From NCBI GenBank assembly GCA_027575765.1, contig JANBPT010000209.1, positions 1 through 56,077 of the forward strand: a stretch of DNA of 56,077 bases, given 5' to 3'. This document shows, piece after piece, positions 9,715 through 20,700 of the stretch (position 1 is its first letter; every line of letters begins with the position of its first letter). A model generated the notes under the pieces. That model did no database searches, was not told the DNA's origin, and worked only from the letters and a program-made list of their open reading frames with translations. The translations under genes were made by a program, and so were the position numbers. Source of the DNA: Tieghemiomyces parasiticus (lineage: Eukaryota; Kickxellomycota; Dimargaritomycetes; Dimargaritales; Dimargaritaceae).

Positions 9715-11062
9715 TCACGCCCGCCCCGCTTTAACTAGCTGGACGAAGGACTGACGCATCCGCTTGATAAAAGTGCTAAAATCGCGCGATTGGTTCAACT
9801 CGCGGAGGTGAACGGCTAGGTCAGGGATCTCCGGCTGACAGGTGGGCACTGGATAAACGGTAGGTGGGCGGCAGGGTGGCGTGGCGAAGGGGAAACGGAG
9901 CGGGTTAGTGAGGTCTGTCACCAGCAGTTAGGAAGCCGCTTCAGGTTGGCCATATCAACATGGCTGGCTTTTACGCCGCGTATACTTTAAATCCAGCGCC
10001 ACCGTACCTTGGTACTCCCGCGCGTTGGCGTCAATGACGAAGCGGAAGGGCTGTGACAAGTTCTTCTCGTTAACCTGTGTGAAGGTGAACTCCAGTAGGT
10101 TGGCTGGCAAAGTATAAATCGTCATGGCCAATTTGGACCGGAAGTACTGGAGCTCAGGCTCGTTCCGCGATTGTTGTAGGAGAATTTCCTTCTCCTTGGC
10201 CGCGATGGCTGGTGTTAGGGTTGCGGGGGATTGGTGGGAGAGTGGGTAGGAAAGTCAGTAATGCCGACGTTTATGTTTGTTTAGTATAACGTAGCCCTTT
10301 GAAAGCTGCCAGGTTGTCCTTCCGAGTAATCGGCTGCGGGTCACCTGTCAACAATAAGGGCACTCACCTTCTTTCCGACTCTTGATTTCGCGGCGCAGGG
10401 TCTCCGCCTGGGTCTCGAGCAAATCCCGGTTGCGTTCTATCGCTTCCCGCTTTACGTTGAGCTCTCTGATGGCACTTCGCAGGGCCTCTTCCGCTTGAGT
10501 TTCACGCTTGAGGGCTGATAAGTTTTTTGGTGCGTTGAGATACAGAGGCAGAGATGTGGGTGGGAGATAGAGGCTTAGTAAGGGGGTGGACGACATAATC
10601 GGTGCGGTTCAGAACCTATGCTTACTTTTCTTTTGTATCGGCCGCGTTACTTACTCTTACGGAGCTCATCGTGTTTGTGCGAAAAAACGTCAATCTTTCC
10701 ATGGAGACTCTTGTAGTGTTCTGCGGGATCCAGTGGGATAAGGGTGTGTAAGATCGTAGCATATCGTCGTTAATAACAAGTGTCACTGAGAACCATAGCA
10801 ATGTCACTTTAAACAAGGCCACTGCCGTCCTTTTCACGTAGACTGTTGGCTTCCCTGACGTACCCTTGTTCTCGGAACGCGTTTTCTGCCACTGCATGTG
10901 TTTCTCACTAAACTCCTGCTTCCGCTGGTTGACAAAGGCATCAAACTGCTTTAGAAATGTGGCCATGCTGTCCTTTATCTCGTCGTATGGGAAGGTCGGG
11001 TCGCTGATGGCCACATGGGCGAATTGGGAGGTGACCTCCTGGAAGTTTACTTCGGCGGTCAT
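9715..11062 (-). CDS. SPC25: Kinetochore protein Spc25 (Ndc80 complex)
   Basis: Four exons on the minus strand: 11062-10864, 10514-10368, 10208-10008, 9914-9715; 248 residues, near the usual Spc25 size. All three introns are phase 1 and each codon completes correctly. Exons 1-2 encode a long coiled coil (ALKRETQAEEALRSA, LETQAETLRREIKSR). Exon 3 encodes the globular RWD-type C-terminal domain beginning, with LLEFTFTQVNEKN and PFRFVIDAN, matching the Spc25 block that reads F-F-T-ID...F-FV-D in relatives. Exon 4 ends with LNQSRDFSTFIKRMRQSF, the conserved final helix. Known role: with Spc24 it anchors the Ndc80 complex at the inner kinetochore so that chromosomes attach to microtubules. ATG at 11062. 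Confidence 0.88.
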
Positions 11063-11564
11063 GGCGCTTGTGTGGTCAAAGGAAGTGGGGTGACGAAGGC
11101 TCAACTTGTTCAGAATTGTGGGTTGGAAAATAGGGTGTCGGGAATGGGCGAGATGGGGGGGGGTGAATGCGTTTGGTCAGTGCAGAGGTAAGCGAAGGTT
11201 AAAGTGAATGGGCTAAACAGGGTGGAATATGCCCGGAGGCCAGGGACCACCGTCGCCCAGTTTCGAAATGTAAACACCAACCCGCTCGCTCCAGAAGGCA
11301 CGTGACTACAGGGGCTCCAACGCCAATTCATTGGGAGCGGACTCAAGCCAGACTCTGAGTGTTTAATTCTAGACGATGGTCTGTCCATCGGTCCTTAACA
11401 GATCCCATGACTAGCCCGTTAGACCTTCACATCCAATTGATAATTTTTGCAAAACAGATTCAAATTGATTAATTTAATATTAACCCAACTGCCACAATTC
11501 CCTACATACATGAACTCTACAGGCTAGTAGCAACTCAACTTCATAAACTGGCCAGCAGTATCGG
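11063..11564. other. Intergenic, SPC25 promoter and SWS1 3' flank
   Basis: The part next to SPC25 is GC-mixed with a G run at about 11155-11162; 11430-11490 is AT-rich (runs of AATT). No additional gene seen. Confidence 0.55.
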
Positions 11565-12649
11565 TTATATTATCCAGGACATTAAAAAGTCGGCGTACTC
11601 GTCTGGTGGCAATGTTTTGTGCGGAACGGTCCCCAGTGCTTCGCCCAGCAAAGAGACTAGGAGGTGTTTACACTGGTGGATGGATTGCAAGCAGGAAAAA
11701 AAGAAGGATGTAGTCCAAGTTAAGATTAGCGCGAGCGACACTCAGAGCAACCAGCCTCCGTGTCGGACAATACGCTAGTACAATGTACCTTACCAGAGGC
11801 GGTTCTGACGACGATACGGCTAAACAGTGTGATTATGGTAAGTGATATGTAGGATGAAAGGCGTTTAACGCTAAGCGGTGAAGGGAGGGGGTAGTGTTGC
11901 CCTGATAAGTATCGGAAAGCACGGCCTACCTTCGGTTTGGAAAGTCTGACAGGTACAGTACGTGGCCGTGTGTAGGGTGTAGTATAAGGTGTTGTCGGTA
12001 TCCATGACCTGCCGATGGTGCGAAGGGATTGGGCAAGAGGGGCGAAGAGATACAGTGGACATCATCAATTTGGATTCCTAATTACGGATCGTCTCTTTAT
12101 AGATATCGTTGACATTATTAGGGTCCCCAACAGGCCACGAGTCACCTTGCCCTGGTCTGCCTTGCAGCCGTGCTTTACCTTACCTGATAAAAGTACTGCC
12201 CGCTAGGATCCTGAAAGCGCCGCACTATCGTATCGCCGACGTAGGGTTCAAGGATATTATGGGAAGGGGTTATGATTGGTGTAGTCCGTGAGCCAGGGTC
12301 CTCGTACACTGAGACAGGCTTCACTCGGTGTGATCGAGTGTAAGCCAGAGTGGTATGGCATCAAGCAGCCACCGGCCTACCTTGGCATTCTGCGTCGAGC
12401 ATTTCTAGGGCCTCCTCGGTACGTTCGACGCCCACGATGCGCAATAGTTTGCGAAGCTCTTCGGCGTCAACTGGTTAGTAGAGCGGTGGGCGAAGCGAGC
12501 GGTGAGAACAGGTTGCAGGCGGGTTTAGGGGTCGTTGGGAGGCTAGAGAGAATGGCTCTTACAGACGGACATCGGTCTCCTTCATTCGAGGGCTTACGGG
12601 TTGACGTGGCCTTAAGCTCGGCACACAGGGTATTAACCAGCGACTCCAT
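11565..12649 (-). CDS. SWS1: SWIM-domain protein Sws1/ZSWIM7 (Shu complex), six exons
   Basis: Exons on the minus strand: 12649-12598, 12470-12381, 12224-12184, 12008-11930, 11819-11794, 11672-11565; 131 residues, close to human ZSWIM7 (140). The phases (1,1,0,1,0) all close. Exon 2 gives a helical ELRKLLRIVG...ALEMLD segment; exon 3 gives DPSGQYFYQ, matching the PSGRxVYQV block of ZSWIM7. Exons 4-6 build the SWIM zinc site: CTC in exon 4, a 26-base exon 5, and CKH opening exon 6, with 16 residues between CxC and CxH (15 in human by memory). Known role: Sws1-type proteins pair with Rad51 paralogues in the Shu complex and promote Rad51 filaments during homologous recombination. All individual exons are short, so gene finders could miss it. 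Exon 5 is the least certain. Confidence 0.85.
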
Positions 12650-14064
12650 TCCGAAGATGTAGAGGCTTAAAAATCCAAACGCAATACTATACGCTGACGA
12701 GTGGTTGGAATCCCGTCGCACGCTGTAAGCTCGCTAGCTCCGGCCCGCACAGGTGGTAAAAAAAAGAGGAAAGCAGCGAAAAACCAAAGTGTCTAAGGAA
12801 TGTGCGGGTAAGGGGAGGTTTACCAATGCCTTAGTTTGTAAAGGAAGCTGCGACACCGGAAGGGTTACGCTGAACGGCCGCTACTTGCTGCGGCAGTCCC
12901 AGGGTCTAAAAGCGCGCTTCGTCCTAATCCAGTGCTACAATGTGCCTGGCAGGGCTTTAGGTGCCTCTTTACATAAATTTTAACCCTCACCATAGATGTT
13001 TTGTCCTTGCGATGACACAGGGATTCGGCTAGGGTAATGGTACTAGACTTTAGGACAGGTTACTACTTTCCTCGAGGAACTCATTTTCGGAGCCGGTGGG
13101 TGCGTCAGGTCACACAGCCATGACGACGCTAAATGAACGTACGTCAGATCGAGGCCTATTGGCACACGGGCCTGTGATGGTCCACCCTGAGCACTGGGGT
13201 GATGCCGCGGCCATGTACAGCAGCTGTGAGCTCTTGATGCGTTGTTTGCTAACCCGGACCCAGTATTGGCCTGCTTTTTTAAGGCTGCACGCCAGGGATC
13301 GTTCCCTAACCGTCGATAAGCCAAGCAAGTCTCAACAACGCTGAATGGCAGATAACCCCAGTATCCTTGGACTTCGCATTCCCATGACGTCGGACGGAAA
13401 GACCCAAGCCTAGGCTGCCTATTCTCGACTAGAGAGTAGCTACGGCGGTTGTGCTTGCGTGTATACCCCCGCCAAGAACCTTCCACTGGCCTATACCTCA
13501 ACTCCTGTCCTCACGGCGTACAGCTACTAAAAGGTGGCGTAATCTGCGAGTCAGTGGGCGCAGTAGCCGTCCACCGCGTTCCCGTCCACGGTGACGCCGC
13601 CGCCGCGCAGCCCACACACCGTGAGGCGGATCACTCCACCCGCGGCGCCACGTCCCGCCGCCGTGGGCGCAGTATTTAACCAGAAGCGCAGCGCCGTTTC
13701 AAGCCCTCTTCACTGCATCCTCTCTTGTACTGCCTTTTGACACTCTACTCTCGCACTTCTCCAGCACTGCCCGCCGAACTATTTTCTTACGCCCACCACT
13801 TAAACCTGACAGAAGTACTTGTCCCCGCAGCCACCAACCCGACTGCTCGACCCTTTCTTCCTGCATAGCTCAGCTTTATTTCCACCACTGTTTTCCTTAG
13901 TTTGCACCGCCACCCTTGAACACCACCCCTTCATTTCGCACGGACCCCCGGTGCCCTCTTCCTATCCTCCGGTAGTAACCCCTGCTGTATATTCCGACTT
14001 TCCTCATTGCCCTTCTCGTTACTGTCCGCAACCCCCACCTTTTATAGCCGCCTTCTTGTTCGTA
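12650..14064. other. Intergenic, divergent promoters of SWS1 and the repeat-rich gene
   Basis: No convincing gene; the minus-strand open frame 13043-13501 has no family resemblance. A GC-rich block (13570-13670) with CCGCCGCC repeats precedes TATTTAA at 13673-13679, a weak TATA-like site 386 bases upstream of the next ATG. From 13680 the DNA is pyrimidine-rich, as expected for a leader. Confidence 0.5.
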
Positions 14065-17000
14065 ATGAGCAGGTTCGTAAGCCACCTCCTGGGCATAGAC
14101 CAGGAACAGAATACCTCGGCAACCGCCGGCTCCGAGCACGAGTGCAATTACGAGTCTATGGGCTCTAATTCGCAGGCTCCGCGCAGCCACCGGACTGAGG
14201 AAACTACCGCCCACCGCAACGACACCGTGGACTCCCGTCCCGAGAGCAGTGACGTTGTCGACCAGAACGTTCCTGGCGCTTTCGGTTACTCCTCCCAATC
14301 CCAGCCGGCCGGCTACTCCTCGCCCTCCGTTGATAGCTACAAGCTGCCCCAGGGCTATGTCGAGCCCAAGCCTTCACCGGTCTGTAGCCCGGCCGCCGAT
14401 GGCCCCCTGAACGTGAAAAACGACCACCGCGATACCCAGTCCCCGCGCAGCGGTGAGCGAATTTCCGATATTGTGGGTGACTACGCCAGCGGGGCCGGGG
14501 CGGGCCCGTACCGAGCTAGCCAGCAGCAGCTCGACAACATGGGTGCTATCAATAGCGGCCCGGCCGATATGCAGCAGGCCACCACTGCTGCGGGCTATGC
14601 CGCCCAAAATTCTCGTCGCGGTTCCCTGGGGCGCCCGAATACCAAGCCCAGTCGTGGCTACGACGTTGGGGTCTCTCAGCAGGCGCGCACCGCTCAGTCG
14701 CAGTACTACGAGCCGCTCCCGCAGGCAATGGTCGGATCCCAGAAGCAGCCACAGCTACAGCAGTCGCAGCCGCTGCGGTACCAGAGTCCACACGGCCTGG
14801 CCGACAGCCGTACTGATGATTTGGACCACGTGAGCGTGGGCCACCCTCAGGCCAACACCGCCGGCAGCCCCGGCATGGGCGGCCTAAGTCCCACCGCCAA
14901 CCTCCACCGCAAGTCCAGCGCCAAAAAGTACCGTCAGGTGTACCAGCAGACCACCGAACTGTTAGGCCAACAGGGCGACGTCATTGGCCGTGCCCAGGAA
15001 ACCACGGGCATTGAGCAAGGTGACGTCCATATTGCCAAGCAGGCCCTCTCAGGCGACGCCCAGGGCGCCCAAGCGTCGCTGTCTTCCAAGGCTGCCAACC
15101 AGATGATGCACGGTGATGCTGGTGGGGCTAAACAGTCCATGATGGCCGCCGGAGCCATCCGAACCATCTCGGGCGGGCGTGACCGGGATGTCGCAATGAC
15201 CAACCAGATGGGTAAAATGGGCCTGGGCGGCGCCAGCGGTGCTGGGGCCGTCGCCGGGGTCGCCGGCGCCTATCTACACGGTCGTAAGGACAATCCCGAA
15301 GGCGCCGACTTCTACCACGACCAAACCCGTGACGCCGACACCGTAGGCGATTACGCTAGCGGTGTGAACACCGGACCCGTGAGCGGTAGTGGCGGCGTTT
15401 CTGCGGAACGTGGTTACGACAGCCCGGCCCTATACCAGCAGGATCAGGGGGAGCAACACGGCCAAAACCCCATGAAGCTCCCGCGTTCGACGTTGGGATA
15501 CCAGGAGGAGACCCCCCGCTCCACTGGCGGCGCGGACCGCGGTCAGTTCACCAGTCGCGACAGCGATCCCTACCTGGCCATAGGCGACCACCACCAGACC
15601 CCTCACCACCGGGCCGCGCACGAGCCGGTTGAGGCCTCCCCGCTGCGCTCGGATACGTCCGCCATCAACAGCAGGCCGGCGACCACCCATGTGAACAATC
15701 GTACGGGCACCCCGACCTCGGCCGGCGCTCCCGTGCTTGGCACCAAGGGCTTGCTGCACCACAACCAGGCCGGTTCCTCGCCCCAGCTATCCTCGGCGGG
15801 TGGCGGCACTTCAATCCGCCACAACCACCACATCCCCAGCCGTGGCAGTAGCGGTTTCCTCCGCCAGGGTCAACGCAGCAAGAGTAGCGACTCCTTCTCG
15901 GTTTACGATGACCGATTCTCGACCGGCCACACCTACGGTCTGGTGGGTAACCGTGGCGTGGGTACCTACGCCGAACCTGGCCGCGAAGTGCGTCCGGATG
16001 AGGAGGATCAGGTGGTGCGCATGGGGATTGGGGGCGGTCGTGGCAGGCGCACTCCGCGCAGCTCTTCGGTGAACCGTCCGGGTGCCGACCTTGACCCCCA
16101 TTCTACCGGCCACAGGTTTGGTATCGTTGGGGGAAGCGGGCTCCATAACGACTCCGACAACTCGTCCATTACCTCCCGCGGGTCTACCGGTCACCTCTAC
16201 GGTCTGCAGGGTACGGGCGGGGTTCGCGCTTACGAACGTGAAGAGCGCCGCCGCATGAAGTACCTCTCCCAGCGCCGTCACCCATCCGGTACCGCCATCC
16301 CGGATATGCACCCGATGGGTGCCGAACGGTACAGCGAAATCCTTGCCGAGGAGGCTGCCGGCCGAACCTCCCCCGGCGCTCGCCACCCGCCGGGTACCAC
16401 CATCGGCGCCCGGGAGTCGGAGTATCAGTATCAAGAGAATTTGGCCCGCCGTACCTCCGCCATCCCTGGTATGATCGACTCCGAGGACCGCGAAGCCATG
16501 TCGACTTACAAGCGTCCCGTCGGAACCACCCTCGGGGGTGGTCGCCCGAGCATCGGCACCGCGTACCATGAGAACTGGGACCGCGACGACACCCACCCAC
16601 CAGGTACCACCCTGGATTCGCACCCGTTCCCTGGCGACCGTGAGAAGCTGGACCACCGATTCCGTAGCAATGACCCTACCTTCCTGACCGAACGTCAGGC
16701 TCTTAACGAAGGACCGGCCGTCATCCCGAATACCACCGCTATGGATCAGCGTGGCGGATCAACCGGTCGAAGTGCGACGAACGCCGGGACCCCGTCAGAT
16801 ACGTACCCCCCGCCCAATGCCACTACTACTCCTACTACTGCCTCGGCCCCACATCATACAGCCAACAACCCTCCTGCTAGCCAGCCTCCACCGCCGACCG
16901 GCGCTCCTCATACCACTGAGGCTGCCGCTGATCAGCAGTCGTTCCCACATCACCGGGAAAATCAACCAGACCACCACCACTCCTCGGGTCGCCGCGAGTC

Positions 17001-17169
17001 CGACACGGCTGCCGCCCAAGCTGGTCGCGCAAACCGGCGCAAGAGTAGCGGGTTCCACCGTTTTAAAGAGCGGCTGTCAGATATGTTCCACCATCGCTCC
17101 AGTGGCGGGGAACGTCTCCACGGCCCCGCCACTGGCGAACGCCAGAACATTAAAGGCCCCAACGCCTAG
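14065..17169 (+). CDS. Large repeat-rich, probably disordered protein, function unknown
   Basis: Single exon, 1034 residues from the first in-frame ATG (14065); the frame is open upstream but has no ATG. I do not recognise a family. Composition is rich in Gly, Ser, His, Arg, Gln and Pro. Internal repeats: VGDYASG at residues 137 and 427; STGHxYGLxG-type units at 619, 680 and 707; a (H/R)PxGTxxG-type unit at 739, 774, 817 and 844. Residues about 287-400 form a helix-prone segment (IGRAQETTGIEQGDVHIAKQ) ending in a glycine-zipper stretch (GGASGAGAVAGVAGAYL). The C-terminus has a short basic amphipathic stretch (FHRFKERLSDMFHHR). No signal peptide. A scaffold, stress or membrane-associated role is conceivable but not shown. 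Convergent with GCV2. Confidence 0.8.
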   Translation: MSRFVSHLLGIDQEQNTSATAGSEHECNYESMGSNSQAPRSHRTEETTAHRNDTVDSRPESSDVVDQNVPGAFGYSSQSQPAGYSSPSVDSYKLPQGYVEPKPSPVCSPAADGPLNVKNDHRDTQSPRSGERISDIVGDYASGAGAGPYRASQQQLDNMGAINSGPADMQQATTAAGYAAQNSRRGSLGRPNTKPSRGYDVGVSQQARTAQSQYYEPLPQAMVGSQKQPQLQQSQPLRYQSPHGLADSRTDDLDHVSVGHPQANTAGSPGMGGLSPTANLHRKSSAKKYRQVYQQTTELLGQQGDVIGRAQETTGIEQGDVHIAKQALSGDAQGAQASLSSKAANQMMHGDAGGAKQSMMAAGAIRTISGGRDRDVAMTNQMGKMGLGGASGAGAVAGVAGAYLHGRKDNPEGADFYHDQTRDADTVGDYASGVNTGPVSGSGGVSAERGYDSPALYQQDQGEQHGQNPMKLPRSTLGYQEETPRSTGGADRGQFTSRDSDPYLAIGDHHQTPHHRAAHEPVEASPLRSDTSAINSRPATTHVNNRTGTPTSAGAPVLGTKGLLHHNQAGSSPQLSSAGGGTSIRHNHHIPSRGSSGFLRQGQRSKSSDSFSVYDDRFSTGHTYGLVGNRGVGTYAEPGREVRPDEEDQVVRMGIGGGRGRRTPRSSSVNRPGADLDPHSTGHRFGIVGGSGLHNDSDNSSITSRGSTGHLYGLQGTGGVRAYEREERRRMKYLSQRRHPSGTAIPDMHPMGAERYSEILAEEAAGRTSPGARHPPGTTIGARESEYQYQENLARRTSAIPGMIDSEDREAMSTYKRPVGTTLGGGRPSIGTAYHENWDRDDTHPPGTTLDSHPFPGDREKLDHRFRSNDPTFLTERQALNEGPAVIPNTTAMDQRGGSTGRSATNAGTPSDTYPPPNATTTPTTASAPHHTANNPPASQPPPPTGAPHTTEAAADQQSFPHHRENQPDHHHSSGRRESDTAAAQAGRANRRKSSGFHRFKERLSDMFHHRSSGGERLHGPATGERQNIKGPNA

Positions 17170-17708
17170 ATCCTAGCGGGTTAGCTGGGAATAGACTCTA
17201 ACCGGCATAGATTCTCCGTAACCATTCAGCATATAATCTCCTTGATGCCAGCCAAACCCTGTGGGCGATGATATCCCGGCCGCCTTTTGTGTATATAGCT
17301 CTGTTTACTAATATTAAATAGTCTTGTAAAAAATGTACATACTCCTTAGGACCATAAGACTCCATCAACGGTGCATGGCTACGTCCAGTGATTTGTTTAT
17401 AAACTAGGCAAAGCAGCTCAATTGATGCTGTGCCAATGTGCGAGGTCCAGAACGGCAAATACGGCTGCAGGATGACAGTATAAGAGGGGGGAGGATCCAA
17501 TAAGAAAAATACCGAAATTAGCGAGTGTCCGAGGGATTGGGCGAGAAGAAAAAAGCGGGTAAATAAGAAAATAAAAGAGCGAAATGAACTCCCTTGGCAC
17601 GAGTGAACGAAAATAGGGGATACATGAGAGGAAAAGTGAGTGGACATATAAAGAAGAAGTGCACCTTGACCCCTAATATCTGGGAGCAAGACGGATTGGG
17701 CTCCTAAA
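17170..17708. other. Intergenic between convergent genes
   Basis: 3' flanks of the repeat-rich gene (+) and GCV2 (-). Nothing else recognised; the minus-strand open frame 17198-17734 is a tail of the GCV2 downstream region. Confidence 0.55.
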
Positions 17709-20700
17709 CTATTCCCGATCTTCCTCCTTGACAAGGTCTTCCATGGGCGGACAGGTGCAAATCAGCACGCGGTCGCCCTGAACGTCATCGACGCGCTCGA
17801 CCGTGGGCCAAAACTTGCGCTCGCGGAGGCCAGGCACAGGGTAGGCGGCCTGTTCCCGGCTATAAGGGTGGTCCCACTGGGCTGCCAGGAGGGTCTGCAC
17901 CGGGTGGGGGGCATTCTTGAGGGGGTTATCATCGCGCGGGAGGCGCCCCTCCTCAATATCGCGAATCTCGGCACGGATGGCGATGAGAGCGTCGCAGAAC
18001 CGGTCGAGTTCGGCGCGGCCTTCGGATTCGGTGGGCTCTATCATGAGGGTATTGGGGGCAGGCCACGACATGGTGGGCGAGTGGAACCCGTAGTCCTGGA
18101 GCCGTTTGGCCACGTCAACTTCCTTGATACCGGCACTGGCCGTGAGCGGGGCGAGATCGATCACAAACTCGTGGCCGCAGTAGCCGTGGGCGTTCGTGTA
18201 GAGAACCTTGTAGTGCGGGGCGAGCCGGTGCCGCATGTAGTTGGCGTGCAGAATTGCCCGTTCGGTCGCAGCGGTGAGCCCTGGACCACCCATCAGGCGG
18301 ATGTAGGCATAGGAAATCGGGAGGATGCTGGCAGAACCCAAAGGTGCGGCAGCGACCGGGCCGACCGTCTCGTCAGCATTGTTCCTAGCCAGGAACTGGG
18401 CCGGGTCGGTGGGCGGTAAGTACGGCGCCAAATGGCTGCGCACGCAGATGGGGCCCACGCCGGGTCCACCACCGCCGTGCGGGATGCAGAACGTCTTGTG
18501 GAGGTTGAGGTGGCACACGTCGGCGCCAATGTGGCCTGGGCTGGTGAGCCCAATTTGCGCGTTCATATTAGCGCCGTCCATATACACCTGGCCACCATGG
18601 CGGTGAACCACCTCACACACCTCACGAATATCGTCCTCAAACACTCCAAACGTCGACGGGTAGGTGACCATGACAGCCGCCAACCGGTCGGCGTACCGTT
18701 CGGCACGCGAGCTTAGGTCGGCCACGTCCAGGCTTCCGTCGGCGCGGCAGCGGACAGGGACTACCTCAAGGCCGGCCAGGACCGCGGACGCAGCATTGGT
18801 TCCGTGGGCAGAAACCGGGATTAGGCAGATGGTACGTTGCGCATCTCCGCGGGCCTGGTGGTACGCGCGAATGACGCGGAGGCCCGTGTACTCACCCTGG
18901 GCGCCCGAGTTGGGCTGCAGGCAGGTAGTGTCCAACCCGGTGATGGTGGCCAGGTCACGGCCTAGCCGGTCGGCCAACTGGGCGTAGCCTTGGGCCTGTT
19001 CAAGCGGAGCAAACGGGTGGAGGGCGGCGAACCCAGGCCACGTAATAGGAATCATCTCGGTGGTGGCATTTAGCTTCATGGTGCACGAGCCCAACGGAAT
19101 CATGGCGTCGGCCAAGGACAAGTCCTTGCCCTGCAGGTGGTGAATGTACCGCAGGAGGGCCGTCTCGGAGCGATGGCGGTGAAACACTGGGTTGGTAAGG
19201 TACGGCGTGGTTCGACGCAGGGCGATGGGTAGGGCGGAGTCGCTTTCTTCCGCCGCAGCGGCCGCAGCCAGGTCGGCAAGTCCGACGGCAGCCCCGGTCG
19301 GGTTGGCACCGAAAGCGGTGAGGAGGGCGGTCAAATCGGCATCGGTGGTGGTCTCGTCTAGCGTGACACCCAGGGCCTTGCTGCCCACGGGTCGAAGGTT
19401 AAGCCGGAGGGCCCGGGCGTGTTCCATTACGTCCGCAGCCCGCCCGTCGGCAATGCGCACGGTTAGGGTGTCAAAGTAGGTGGGATTGACTGTGTGGCCC
19501 AGGCTGGCGAGGCCGCGGGCCAAGGTCCGTGTCATCTGGTGCACGCGGGTGGCAATCTGCCGGAGGCCCTCGGGTCCGTGGTAGACGGCGTACATGGCGG
19601 CCACGTTGGCGAGGAGGGCCTGGGCGGTACAGATATTAGAGGTAGCCCGTTCGCGGCGAATGTGCTGCTCACGGGTCTGTAGGGCTAGGCGGTAGGCCGG
19701 GCGACCGCTGGCGTCACGGGACAGGCCTACCAGACGACCAGGCATACGACGCTTGTGGGTGTCGGCCACGGCGAAGAAAGCGGCGTGCGGGCCACCATAG
19801 CCCATGGGCACTCCGAATCGCTGGCTACTCCCGAGGGCTATGTCGGCGCCCAGCTTGCCGGGGCTCTCTAGGAGAGTTAGTGCCAAAAGATCGGTGGCAC
19901 ACACCGCCAGAGCCCCGCGAGCGCGCAAGGCAGCGAAGCAGGCACGGTAGTCCGGTACTTCGCCGTAGGTACCTGGGTACTGTACCAGGGCGCCACACAA
20001 TTCGTCCTTGCCCTCCAGCGGTCCGGTCGTCTCGAGGGTACGGAAGTCACCCACCTCGACGTGGATACCCAGGCCCTCGGCTCGGGTCCGCACGCAGGCA
20101 ATGGTCTGCGGATGGCAGGCGTGGTCCACAAAGAAGGTACGGCGCCGGCGGTTCGCGGCGGCGAAGGCCAGGGCCATGGCCTCGGCGGCAGCCGTACCTT
20201 CGTCGAGCAGGGACGCATTGGCCACGGGTAGGCCGGTAAGGTCACTCACGACCGTCTGGAAGTTAAAGAGGGATTCAAGGCGACCCTGGGCAATCTCGGG
20301 CTGGTAGGGCGTGTACTGGGTGTACCATCCGGGGTTCTCGAGCACGTTGCGCAGAATGACGGGCGGGACGTGGGTATCGGTGTAGCCCATGCCAATGAAG
20401 GAACGAAACACCTGATTGGCGTCAGCAAGGGTCCGCAGATCGGCCAAAAGCTCGGGTTCCGAGACACCCGGGCCCAACGCCAGCGGGGCGGGCAGGCGAA
20501 TACTACTGGGTACAGCGCGGTCGATCAAGGCGGCCATATCGGGCAGGTCGAGGGTGCGTAGCATGGACGTCACGTCGACAGCTGAGGTGCCGTTGTGGCG
20601 ACTCGCGAAGATTTCGGTGGAGGGAAACACCGGGCCGGTGGCGTGAGCGCGGTGGATGGTGGTGGTGGTTGTATCGGCAGCAAAGACCGGGGTGGCTTCC

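Noticed and set aside
13043..13501. 152-codon minus-strand frame
   Set aside because: No recognisable motif and no GC-rich codon pattern.
15811..16656. 281-codon frame antisense to the repeat-rich gene
   Set aside because: Antisense shadow of a GC-rich, repetitive coding region; no motif.
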